A model generated the notes under the pieces. The model was given only the letters and a program-made list of their open reading frames with translations, searched no databases and was not told the DNA's origin. A DNA stretch of 35,997 bases, from the NCBI GenBank assembly GCA_003693705.1, contig RBZT01000979.1:1-35997 (forward strand), written 5' to 3'. Position numbers and translations under genes: made by a program. This DNA comes from Polymyxa betae. Its lineage: Eukaryota; Endomyxa; Phytomyxea; Plasmodiophorida; Plasmodiophoridae. Positions 19,057 to 29,514 of the stretch are shown here, piece after piece (within the stretch, counting starts at the first letter, position 1; the number at the start of each line of letters is the position of its first letter).

Positions 19057-21374
19057 ATGTTTGCTGATGCAATGCTGTGTTGTACTCTTCTGTTGTCATT
19101 AATTCCTCATGCGATTTCATGGTATGAGCTAGACATGAAAGCAACATGTCTATATCCATCATCAGTTGCAAATTGTACACAAGGGCCAATATCCAGAACA
19201 CTACAGAAGACAGCTGATAATGGCACTCATATATTCTTATTTGGAGGACGAAAGAACGTGCTGTTTAACACATCAACACACCAAAACATTGGAGAAGTTC
19301 CAGTATGGAGGTCGACCTCACCATCAGCTACAGTTAGTCCTGGATCGCCATTATGTGCACACTTATCAAATTGCTGGTATCGAGGTGTTTGCACAGCAAA
19401 CAGAACATGTGCCTGTGCTACTGGTTATTACGGTGATGACTGTTCGCTTGAAGAGGACGTCATTATTCTTAATGATTTCTGGATCTATAATATTGCCAAT
19501 CAGACCTGGGCTCAAGTACCCAATCAACCTATTTGGCCGAAATCTCGAGTTCTCCCTTCCATGGCCGCCTACCGAAACCGGATAGTCATGTTTGGTGGAT
19601 ACAGTCAATCTTGTGCTGATTTCTGTAATGACGTGTAAGCTGGTTTCGACAATTAATATCCATTAATGATGAAAGCAATTTCAGCTGGGAATATCGCCTG
19701 CAGCCAGGATACTCACCAGACGGTAGTGGTGGCCAGGTATATCGTACAATAGGTTGGACCCAACTGGCAGATGGTCCTGGGAAGAGGTGGCGTGCAGAAG
19801 CTGGAATCTGGAATCAATCTCTGATAATTCATGGTGGACATCATATACATGAATCTCTATCTGAAGTATGGGAGTTCTCATTAGTAACATATCAATGGAA
19901 GTATCATAATACTACTGCTAAGGATCCCAGAATTGGGGTATGTATAATGGGGCCATGGGGTCATATAATGTCCTCATTACACTATTGACATGATCATTGA
20001 TAGGTCCCTGTCTCAAGGTTAGGTCATGCTCTTGCCATCTATAATAATCACCTCTATATTTATGGAGGCGTCAATGCTCAAGTCAATCGAACGACACAGG
20101 AGCCATCACTGAGTGACTTCTGGCAACTAAATCTACGAACGGATACATGGACTAGAATACATGGCCCTCGAGGTAGGATTCAAGCATGTTTAGCGTCGAC
20201 CAAGGTGTATAAAATTACTTCCAGAATCTGGAACACCTCATGCCCGAACTGGCATTCAGTTCGGTCTCATTGGGAAAAATCTCTACCTATTTGGAGGGTA
20301 ATTGGAATCTGAACGACCTTCTTATTAGCTCAGGGTAGATCAGGTTTTACGACGAAATTTTTTACAACGATACCTGGCAGTTCGATCTGGTCAACAATAA
20401 ATGGTCAATTGTTCAGACACCAGGAAGAGGTTATGCTGTATCTGCAAATAGAGCCCGTGATTTGATACTGAATATTGTCAGCATTTGTTCCTGAAAGTCG
20501 AATATCGTATTCATTAACAGGAAGCAATTCTTTGAACATGTTGGTACTAATTGCTGGTTATGGTCGCGATATCTCTGCAACATCAGCATCTTCATCAGAT
20601 CTCGTTTTTAACGATATCTGGGCTATTGAGCTTGACGATTGTGTCGGGTCAAAGCGATCTGGACTTCCAGCTTGTTCTGGAAATGGCGTATGACACATTC
20701 TATCCTCGTATGACAACTTACTGACAATTTTCACTCAGGTCTGCAAACTTGGCAAATGTTTCTGCAACCAGAATTGGTTTGACGACGATTGCAGCATGAA
20801 GGTCTGTCCAGGCGATGCTTGCACATATGTGAATCATGTCCCAGTCTGCGTTCATTGCCATAATCGAGTAATCCAAATTACTGGCGTCCGAATTTGGCTT
20901 AATAATTCTCCAAAGGGAACATGCCAAAACGGTGTATGTCGTTGTATTAGCAGTTATGCTGGAACTCAATGTCAATTGCCCAACTGCCCCAACAATAATT
21001 GTTCGTTTTCTCAACACGGAACGTGCAATGACCAGTTTCCACATCCGCCAACATGCTCGTGCACATCTGAATTCTATGGCGAAGGATGTGACTTGGTGAC
21101 ATGCCCTCGTAATTGTTCAGGCCATGGAACATGCGAGCCAATGGGGACTTGTATTTGTGATCCAACAGTTTATAGTGGATTCCGATATACAGGAGCAGAT
21201 TGCTCCAATTGTGAGTTCAGATATACAGATGCTCGTACGTTTCAATCTCACGTTTGCGTTCTAGTTGTGTTTTTCAAAGATGACAGTCTAGCATCTTATA
21301 GTGAAAGGAGATTTCTAAACTATACCAATTTAATCAGAGCGATAATATTGTTAATACATGTCTTTATTTACTGA
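19057..21374 (+). CDS. Secreted kelch-repeat/EGF protein (attractin-like architecture), 9 exons
   Basis: Exons: 19057-19634, 19685-19937, 20004-20172, 20225-20297, 20344-20429, 20482-20687, 20739-20867, 20916-21210, 21265-21374 (632 aa). A signal peptide (LCCTLLLSLIPHAIS) is followed by a kelch blade (IFLFGG), one EGF with six Cys (C100-C129), further kelch blades (RIVMFGG, SLIIHGG, HLYIYGG, NLYLFGG, VLIAGYG; W-containing loops such as WQLNLRTDTW) and a cluster of EGF modules (CHNRGTCQNGVCRC, CPRNCSGHGTCEP). The tail is hydrophobic (AIILLIHVFIY), perhaps a GPI signal or weak TM. Kelch plus EGF is seen in attractin/MEGF8-like extracellular proteins; ligand unknown. The introns at 20868-20915 (48 nt) and 21211-21264 (54 nt) are in-frame and stop-free, so retention would still give protein. 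The last exon is the least sure. Confidence 0.82.
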
Positions 21375-21404
21375 CAATACTGTGCCTAGCGTGCATATAC
21401 AGAA

Positions 21405-22462
21405 TTATCTATCTGAATGCAATAAAGGCATAGATAAACCACCATCAACTCTTATGCATTGTCCAGTTATAAAACTGGCATCTGAGCTCAATAAGAATCT
21501 CAATACAGAAGCAACTTCCGATGCAGATCCCATGCGTTTTAACGCCGTATTATTCACAATCGACTCTTGCAGGTTTAAAGGTAAATCTATGATTTGTATG
21601 AAATGATTACATTGCTGGGAGCTAAATGCATACCTGCTGTCATGGATGTTTGTATAAATCCAGGTGCAATCATATTGACACGAACTCCACGACTTCCATA
21701 TTCTTTCGACATTGATTTGGTCAATCCTATAGCACAACAATTCATGCTGTGATCATCTAAGATAGTCGATAGTTGAACCTAATAACCCAGCTGTACAATA
21801 CATATTAGTTTACTTGTAAAGAGTCATTTTACCTGACATCACCTTTTGCTGATGAATATGCTATCTGTCCATGTTGCCCATCTAATCCTGGTCCATAATC
21901 AGAACATAATACGTCTTCTTAAAAATTACAATGACCAACAGTGCTTCCAATATTTACGATCGACCCAGATTCTTGCTGGAGCATAGCACGAACGAACACT
22001 TTCGACATAATCCAGGCTGATGTGAGATTAGCTGATAAAGTAGCATTAAATTGATCGAGTGTTTGTCTCAACATGATATTATCAGATGTAGATCCAGCAT
22101 TGTTTACACTATATCACAATTAATTGATAATTTCAATAAAGGATTACACATAACAGTAATGTTGGACGTCCAAGATCGTCAGATACCAATCGAAGACATT
22201 CACTGACTTGATGCAAACTCGTTGGATCACATTGATAAGCTCTATGATTAGTATTCCCAAATTCTATCACATAATATCAGAATCTAAGAAAGATTACCAG
22301 CAGCAATATTGGACGTTGTAATTCAGCAGCCAATGGCTGTACATTGACTAATGATCTCGATAATAATGCTGTGTGACATCCATGTCTAGCTAATTCTTGA
22401 GCAATAGCCTTCCCGATACCTCGTCCAGCTCCAGTTATCACTGCTACGCGTCCAGCCACCAT
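21405..22462 (-). CDS. Short-chain dehydrogenase/reductase, FabG/CBR4-like, 7 exons with microexon
   Basis: Exons: 22462-22315, 22263-22155, 22108-21936, 21887-21843, 21790-21779, 21726-21634, 21586-21405 (253 aa, normal SDR length). Motifs in order: cofactor TGAGRGIG, RPTLLVNNAG, IVNIGSTVG with Ser141, Tyr154-x3-Lys158 (YSSAK), APGFIQT and ITGQCIRVDGG. This is the classical SDR set and is most like 3-oxoacyl-ACP reductases (FabG, CBR4) acting on fatty acyl chains with NADPH; mitochondrial fatty-acid synthesis is possible, but no clear presequence is seen. Exon 5 is only 12 nt and encodes Gly-Leu-Leu plus split codons between YSSAK and GLTKS; without it the frame would be kept but four residues lost. 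Stop codon 30 bp from the convergent kelch gene. Confidence 0.9.
21779..21790 (-). other. 12-nt microexon of the SDR gene
   Basis: CTGGGTTATTAG on the minus strand is flanked by two 52-nt introns (21791-21842 and 21727-21778), each with GT-AG ends. It supplies A-G-L-L-G at the exact position where SDRs have the SKxGLxGLT segment, which is the main support. Confidence 0.8.
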
Positions 22463-22733
22463 TAATATAAATTCGTAATGTCCATACTAACATATTCCGA
22501 ATTTAATCCGTTGTTCCCCTCGTAATCAATTTCAACACGTTTTGTGAAATTGCCAAGTTTATGACAGAACAATTATATGAACTAACAGAACAATTCTGAT
22601 AACTGCAGACTACCTATAATGGCCAAAGATTTAGATCGTTCTCTGTTTGTATTAAAGAATTTTGTAACAAGAGTGCGTGACGCATCTTGTAGGTCGTAAT
22701 CATCAATTTTCAGCTGCGAATCTGTCCTGAACC

Positions 22734-23420
22734 ATGTCGGAATCTTGGCGACAGAATCAGGCTCTCGTGGACGATGACAAACCTGTGTGTCACATGATAT
22801 GCTTTCATCGCATTGTAGTAATTTTCATTCAGGTCGCAGCTGTCGTTGAGGGTGATTGGGACGACAGCGAAGACGAGGAAGTTACTCCTCCACCACCTCA
22901 GAAGCCAGCTGCTATCGCTAAACCTGCAGCTAAAGCACCACCTAAGAAGCAAGCTCTGGTGACAAAGGCTCCTGAATCAGCTCCATATGTCGAGCCGACT
23001 CCCGAACAGGTTGCTGCCGAAATCAAAGCTTCGCGGCTAGCCGATGCTGAAGATCTGTTTGGCTTGAATGAAAAAGAAGAACGCAAGGCTAAGAAACTGG
23101 ATGAACAATTTGATGAGCTGTCTTTGTCAACCGAAGACGATTATAGGTCGTTCGCTGGCTTAGTTGTCAGCCGTATTGAAGTGGAAAAACGAGGAAACCA
23201 CAAAAGAATGACTTTCTTGAAAGAAGTGCTGAAAGCTTCCTCGGCACCTTTATCGGCTGAGGAAGTTAATGAATTGAAATCGGTATTGAATGTGGTATTT
23301 AATGAGAAAAAGAAAGCACAGACGTCTAAAAAGAAACCGAAGAAAGCTGGCAAAAGTCTAAAAGTAGGCGGATTAGAAGATGATTTAGATAATGGCCAAG
23401 TATTTGAGGACGATTACTGA
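22734..23420 (+). CDS. EIF3J: Eukaryotic translation initiation factor 3 subunit J
   Basis: Exons 22734-22784 and 22833-23420 (212 aa). The start is M-S-E-S-W followed, after the intron, by the acidic GDWDDSEDEE block typical of eIF3j. Then a Pro/Ala/Lys linker, TPEQVAAEIKASRLADAEDLFGL (like the human TPEEQLADKLRL region with DLELAKETFGV), the conserved C-terminal helices and a Lys-rich tail ending in an acidic FEDDY. eIF3j/Hcr1 sits in the decoding centre of the 40S subunit and affects mRNA binding and subunit recycling. The 48-nt intron (GTGTGT donor) is a multiple of three and has no stop, so the unspliced message also encodes a continuous protein with a hydrophobic 16-aa insert. Divergent from the SDR gene (271 bp). 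Confidence 0.9.
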   Translation: MSESWRQNQALVDDDKPVCHMICFHRIVVIFIQVAAVVEGDWDDSEDEEVTPPPPQKPAAIAKPAAKAPPKKQALVTKAPESAPYVEPTPEQVAAEIKASRLADAEDLFGLNEKEERKAKKLDEQFDELSLSTEDDYRSFAGLVVSRIEVEKRGNHKRMTFLKEVLKASSAPLSAEEVNELKSVLNVVFNEKKKAQTSKKKPKKAGKSLKVGGLEDDLDNGQVFEDDY

Positions 23421-23569
23421 TTGAAAAGCCAGTAATCTTCTTACTCTATCAGATCTGAAAAACTAAAATCAATATGCTATTACAATACTTATTGCATATG
23501 TTCAGATCTCACTTAATGGCGTTAAATCATTTAGCTGGCATTCCCCTTTTATATCAACCTTTGTACAAT

Positions 23570-25224
23570 CTAACTTGATTCTCGGTTTGGTTCTACCAAA
23601 GCGCCGACATGATTGCTTCCAGCGGCAACAGACAAAACTCGACGGTTATCAAAAGCTTCGATTAGCGTGGGATCTCGTAATGAATCTTTGTCGCCATGTC
23701 CTAAGCATAATGATCTGCCGTTGCCCCAACTAAACAAATTCCCTGCAGCAGTCAGAATTACACTAAAATTATGGCCAGCCGCGACTTGAATCACAGGGGA
23801 GTTCTAAAGCGTTTTTAAAAGGTGATAATGGGGCAGACACACAACTGACCCCTAGTTCAGTAGTAGTAAGCAAATAAGGGACCATCCATTGGCGATCGCC
23901 CCAAACAAAAACTAATCCCTCGTCTAGACAGCATTACTACAAAGAAACTTCCAACTCTACCACTAACCAGTGCATGCCAGAGTGTGTCGATCTGAACATG
24001 ATATGTCAACGATTTTCTGGTCCTTTAACGCTTCAACGAAAACAGGTACAGATTCTAACGAAAACATGTCCTGAAAGCGAATTCAGCAAATTCGCTGTGT
24101 TGCAAGCATTTACGAACAAGATTTCCAGATCCTCCAATACCAAGCTGCCCCGTATCGTTCTTTCCCCACATACTACGAGGTCAACTTAGATAATAATGTG
24201 ATGGGCAAATGCATAATAAATCATACAAAACACGACCTGAACGGTCAAGAGCAGCTGATGTCGCATTACTGGTCGATAACAGAACAATATTTTCTAATGT
24301 CTCAAGAAGGGAAGGAGTGAGAGCGTCCCCAGTCGAATTAATTCCCAAACGTCCATATTCCCCTCTATAATGACCCGAAAATTAAAAGGAGGAGAATTCG
24401 TACAAATATGTCTTGACTGACCGGCCCCAACTATAAACTTTTCCTTCAGAAGTTAGCGCCAATGTGTGATATTTTCCACATTTCACCTAACAGTATCAAA
24501 AGAAAATCCTGACTAAATAATGCATGAAGCACATCATACCTGAACAACTCGTTCATGAGAAAGTGCTTCAACTTGTTTAGGAGTATTAACAGTATTAATA
24601 TCACCATGACCAAGACCACCAGAAGAAAGCTTAAACCCTAGAAATCCTTGGCCACCCTAATATCATATGGCATTAAAATCACATTCATGTAAGATACAAA
24701 CAAGAATACCCATCCCCAGGTAAATACACGTCCATATTTAGTAACTGCTGCTGTATGATAATGGCCACAATCTACAGATTCAATCTGATCTCCTTCTTCT
24801 AATCCAATATCGACCTTGGTTGGGGCTGGTACCACCCCAGACGATGGTGTCAATAACCCCAATCGTCCATATTCTGCTTTACCTGGATATTTGACATATT
24901 ACTATCAGTTCAATTTTACCATTGATTCCAGCCAACCGAATGTCCATAGACGATTTGTAGCATCAATAGCACAAGAGTGATAAGCTCCAGCAGAAAACGA
25001 CTTCACAGCCTCATCCTTGTTATCAAATTCAAGTATTTCAGGCAGTAAAGAATCCTTGGTATCTCCTAATCCCAGTGTCCTGGGTCAAATGAGTTTTGGC
25101 CTGATAGCGAGTGATTTTAAATGCACCCTTGGGCCCCTTTGCCCCAGACATAACATTCAGATGGTTCTGATATCGGTCTAGTGGATGCGAATCTTGGTCT
25201 AATCTTTGATATAAATTTCATCAT
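23570..25224 (-). CDS. RCC1-repeat (beta-propeller) protein, RCC1L-like, 10 exons
   Basis: Exons: 25224-25127, 25079-24937, 24882-24710, 24656-24540, 24486-24422, 24364-24227, 24172-24118, 24070-23968, 23923-23850, 23803-23570 (399 aa). About seven RCC1 repeats are visible: YVWGKGAQGTLGLGD, WTFGKAEYGRLGLL, FTWGWGGQGFLG, YSWGRGEYGRLGI, FMWGKNDTGQLGIG, FVWGD and FSWGNGRSLCLGHGD, with SAGAYHSCA, DCGHYHTAA, KCGKYHTLAL, DISCSDRHTLAC and VAAGHNFSVI between. The start MMKFISKIRPRFASTRPIS resembles a mitochondrial presequence, so RCC1L (WBSCR16), a mitochondrial ribosome and OPA1-linked factor, is the best guess over nuclear RCC1. An in-frame ATG at 25347 would add 41 residues. Several donors are non-consensus (GTTCGT, GTTGGC, GTCAGT). 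Confidence 0.8.
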
Positions 25225-25426
25225 GATTTTCTTATAAGACCGAAGCAGTAATGTCAAATGTGTTAACGATACACGGAGTCGGGATTGCGGTATATCGAAT
25301 ATCCGAATCTGCTGCCTGGCCCCAGGTTCTATATTATAACACCCCATTATCCCATCTTTAAGGCCACTCCTCTTCTAGGTTCCATCCCATCTAATTGTTG
25401 TCATATTCATAGATAAACATAATCAC

Positions 25427-28400
25427 ATGGGTCCGGTCCCTCATAACCATCAACAATGGGTTAAGACCATAGCAAAGCATTGCCCAGATCTTGACACCGA
25501 GATCGTTACCTATCTCGCCAGCATGGCCATTGACGAACCATCTACAAAGCAGGCCGCTGTAGCACTGGCAGAAGCTTTTCAAAATTATGATGCTGCACCT
25601 GACAGTTCGGAAGCACAACAGCTTTGCCAGCTGATTTTTGATGAGCTCGGCATCAAGCCTGTATCGTCATTGTATTTGTCTTTAGATAAGTAATTTAATT
25701 TGACTGTTGCAGGTGGATGATTCAAATGAACGTGAGGATGATGGTGATTATAATGAGGAGACAGTCGAATCTTCAGAAGAACTATCAATTGGACAGAAAG
25801 TAGTATGTCGTCATGGATCTGACAATATGTGGTATTCGGGTTCTGTCCTACGATGTAATTCAGACCAAGATGTCGTTGTATGGATTGATCGATTCAATCA
25901 AGAAATCAGTGTCTCCATTAAATCGGTTCGCATCGACCATCGTAGTGGCTTGAAGCTTTCCGAGCTTGCTTCTGGGTTCTCATCCGTTGAAGAGAAGCGA
26001 ATATCCATGAGAGATCGTATTGCTAAGGTGCAGTGCCATTGCATCCTCATATGTCTTGATTTCTCAATTCTGAATTAGGACGCTAACAAAATTTTAGAAA
26101 GCATGAGGGATGATAAAAAGAGACAAGTTAAAGAGGAAAAGCAGAGGTACTATTATCAGCTCATTGTATTCAGTGTTTTCTAACCTTCTTTCTAGAGTAA
26201 AGGCTGAAAAGGAGGCAGATTATAAGCGGAAATTAGCTCAAGCCCAGCTCCAAGCAGATCGCGATGCGAACACAGCGATGCAATTGAAGGTTCTGGCCGC
26301 TCAAGCAGCGGCAAACTCCATGGGTAACAAAGACGTCATTGTTACGAGTTTTTCGTTGCCTGCGATCGGAGGTGGCTCTGATCTTCTTGTTGACGCTGCT
26401 TTGAGATTCGCTTCCGGAAGAAGGTTGGGGTTTTGAATGCGAAAGACTCATCAGCCATATAATTATTGCTATCAGATATGGTCTCTGTGGGCGAAATGGA
26501 ATTGGAAAGTCGACTCTGTTAAAAGCCATCGCGTCATACGATATTAAGGGCTTTCCCATGAATGTCCGCGTCCTCTATGTTGAACAGGAAGTTCGAGGAA
26601 CCGATGTAAGTACATTAATCGATATGAATTGGTTAGATTGGCCACAGTAATGTTTTCGACAGACAACGGTACTTGGATGGGTGTTAAATGCTGACATTGA
26701 ACGTCAAGCTTTGTTGGAGGAAGAGGCAAAACTTACTGATGGTATAATCTCTTCAATCTTTCCGATAGTTTGTAACGTGCATCTCAGATCCGAATGGTGC
26801 TGAGAGACTTTCTCAAGTGTATGAAAGGCTCCGAGATATTGATGCTTGGGTACGACGGTTTCTTTCTTCCACGTATAACTCATTTTGTGACAGGGCGCTG
26901 ATGCTCGGGCTGCAAATATCTTGTCAGGATTGCAATTTACACCAGAAATGCAGCAGCTTCCTACAAAAGCATTGTCTGGAGGTTGGCGCATGCGAGTTGC
27001 TTTAGCCACTGCTTTATTTCTTCGTCCTGATCTGCTACTACTTGATGAGCCAACCAACGTTTGCTATTCTTTGTTTAGGGTTTATTCACTGTCTAATTAT
27101 TTGTATTAGCATTTGGATTTCCCTGCTGTGCTCTGGTTAGAGAAATACCTCTGCGATCTGCCGTCAACGTTGGTAGTAGTTTCGCATGATCGTGTCTTCA
27201 TCAACAATGTGGTTACCGATGTTGTCCATCAAGTATTCTTATCGTCTGTCATTTGATATCTCCCAATGACTTTCCGTAGGAAAATCGGACGCTGACGTAC
27301 TGTAAAGGAAACTACGATGCCTTTGAAAAGACTCGAGCTGACGCTAATAAGCAACAACACAAGGTGGCCCGTCTCATTCTGTGAAACGCGTTGGTTTATT
27401 CTTTTGATGCAGTTGCACGAAGCCAATGACCGGAAACGTCGCCACATGCAGTCGTTCATTGATCGATTCCGATATAATGCCAATCGAGCTCGACTTGTTC
27501 AATCAAGTACAGTAACACCATTCAATATTTAATTTGTTAAACTTGCAAAATAGGGATTAAAGCAATGGAAAGACTCGGAGTTGTTGATGATGTTGAAGAG
27601 GTTGGAATTCTTTGCTCCCCTTACAGTTCTCGTTTTAACGTTATATTAAGGACTCTTTGTTTCGATTCGATTTTCCAGATCCGGAACCTTTACAGAAGCA
27701 CATCGTCCAGTTCGACGATGTTGTTTTCGATTACAAAGCGAATTCAGAGTCTCCTCTGTTGAGCAATATCAACATTAGGCTTGACATGGATTCCAGAGTC
27801 GGGGTCATTGGTTAGATCATTATAGTTTAATTTTGGCCGACTCGAACTGACAATGAAACTTCTTAGGAGCCAACGGCTGTGGTAAGACAACGTTGGTGAA
27901 ATTGATGACAGGTAAGCTTCATGACAGCTGAATCTTTCATTTTTTCAGTTTACATTCAGGGCAACTCTCCCCACAGTCAGGATATGTCTGGATCAATCCA
28001 TCTGCCCGAATTGAAGTCTTCACGCAGCACCATATTGACCAACTTGATCTTAGCATTTGTGCTTTGGAATATTTCCGAAAAGTATTTCCACAGTTTGAAT
28101 TGCAACAGATCAGAAATCATCTGGGCAGATTTGGTAATCTGGCATTTTTTTACTCTACTTTCTCTGTTGTTAAATCTCTGGTAGGTGTTGGAGGTGATCT
28201 TGCGACCCAGACCATTGGAACGCTTTCAGGTGGACAGAAAAGCAGAGTTGCATTCGCAAAAATTACGGTAATCACTGCATTGGACCTATTATATCTCTAA
28301 GTCTTTGATGTCTAGATACTAAAACCCCATCTAATCATAATGGATGAACCAACTAACCACATGGACCTTGAAACGGTTGACACATTGTTGAATGCCCTTT

Positions 28401-28597
28401 CAACATTCGGGGGCGGAGCATTACTGATTTCTCACGATCAACACTTTTTGGTTGTTAACACTATTGGCCTTATGTCAGATTCTGACACTTTGTCATAGAT
28501 GAACGTTGCTACCGAGTATTGGTCTGTTTCCAATGGAAAAGTAACCTGGCTGGAGTCATTCCAAGCTGCTAAATCCCATACGTATGCAAACTTATAA
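25427..28597 (+). CDS. ABCF3: ABCF3/GCN20-type ABC ATPase with inserted Tudor-like domain, 18 exons
   Basis: Exons: 25427-25660, 25713-26027, 26079-26146, 26196-26423, 26476-26605, 26663-26741, 26788-26849, 26894-27058, 27110-27232, 27280-27363, 27413-27506, 27554-27625, 27679-27810, 27867-27911, 27960-28133, 28185-28267, 28316-28453, 28499-28597 (774 aa). N-terminal helical domain as in ABCF3 ([15 protein letters not shown]); acidic linker; Tudor-like segment 104-155 ([16 protein letters not shown]..., [13 protein letters not shown]); coiled coil; two ABC cassettes: Walker [10 protein letters not shown] (287-295), signature LSGGWRMR, Walker [10 protein letters not shown], then GANGCGKTT (596-604), [18 protein letters not shown] and two SHD switches. 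The linker has [12 protein letters not shown], diagnostic of ABCF3. GCN20/ABCF3 acts on ribosomes with GCN1. The join after exon 12 has a 5-nt alternative. Confidence 0.9.
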
Positions 28598-28670
28598 TGC
28601 GTTGCTAATTGTACCAATCTATATAAACGTTGAATGTGCTCTCCATTCCTCTCTCGATCAGGAGTTGTGA

Positions 28671-29102
28671 TTATTCATATCGAATTATATTTAATACGAG
28701 GTCGACGAAATCGACAAAGTGCTGGTTGTTTTCAAGCTCTTTAGCTAAAACAACTTTAGGATCTGGACAACGAATGATGCTTCTTATAATTGCCTGCAAT
28801 TCCGAAGTTGATAAAGCTCGTTTGAGCTCCTCGGAAGATTCTGACAAACGATGAATAATCGTAAACAGACACAATGACCATCCCTGACCTAGAAGTTCAA
28901 CCTGTGCTTGTGATAACATTGACGAGTCTTGTAGTATCGAGGAGTCGCTGACGACCTGCTTGGCAGCCAAATCAGAGCGGACACACCCATCTGCTTGGTG
29001 ATGCTTATAGCATTGCACCGAACAGAATTTGACTAGAGCGCATGTCGAACATTTATATTTGAAAGGTGCATGGTGGCAAATTTGACAAGGCGAATCAGAC
29101 AT
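28671..29102 (-). CDS. ZNHIT3: HIT-type zinc finger protein 3 (box C/D snoRNP assembly)
   Basis: Single exon, 143 aa. N-terminal zf-HIT: CQICHHAPFKYKCSTC, FCSVQCYKHHQADGC gives the two interleaved zinc sites. The C-terminal part (LSTSELQAIIRSIIRCPDP...NNQHFVDFVDLVLNII) matches the ZNHIT3 helical domain (LRSLLLNPHLRQLM...PLFVEFADCCLGIVE) that binds NUFIP/Rsa1. ZNHIT3/Hit1 is needed for assembly of box C/D snoRNPs. The spacing distinguishes it from MYND fingers. Its stop is 73 bp from the convergent ABCF3 stop. Confidence 0.85.
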   Translation of the reverse strand: MSDSPCQICHHAPFKYKCSTCALVKFCSVQCYKHHQADGCVRSDLAAKQVVSDSSILQDSSMLSQAQVELLGQGWSLCLFTIIHRLSESSEELKRALSTSELQAIIRSIIRCPDPKVVLAKELENNQHFVDFVDLVLNIIRYE

Positions 29103-29514
29103 GAACTGAAACTACTCAGATAATGAATAATTGAATCAGTTCCAGAATAATCGCGCAATCAGTAGGCGAATTAATGCCAAAATATTCATTAGATTAATAC
29201 CGGTACGTTGATCCTGAGAAAAAAGCAGCCGTTTACTGGTTTGAGATGATTTTCTTTATTCAACTTCCCAAGATAAGAACTATTTATTCTCAGAATACGA
29301 AGATGTATAAGTCGGAGACATTCATTGTGTCGGTGTCTAGTTTGACTAGTGAGGACGGAGCGAATTTGATTGAATATTCCTGGTGCGAGGGATAGATCCG
29401 GTTGACAGGTCACCCATGTTATCGACTATGAGAATAATTGATGCCTCGTGAACCGTCTCTCATAGAATCAATATATACAGTGCATTTATATGTATAAATA
29501 AAAACCCTTCCGCT
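29103..29514. other. Intergenic region with a doubtful small ORF
   Basis: 412 bp between two minus-strand genes. A 74-codon minus frame (29413-29189) reads PDLSLAPGIFNQIRSVL... and could continue across a 23-nt GT-AG gap to a stop at about 29118, but that gap is much shorter than any secure intron here and no family is recognised. I treat it as unproven. Confidence 0.3.

Noticed and set aside
29118-29440. Possible small minus-strand gene with a 23-nt intron
   Set aside because: The intron would be far shorter than the 43-nt minimum of secure introns here and the protein matches nothing known.
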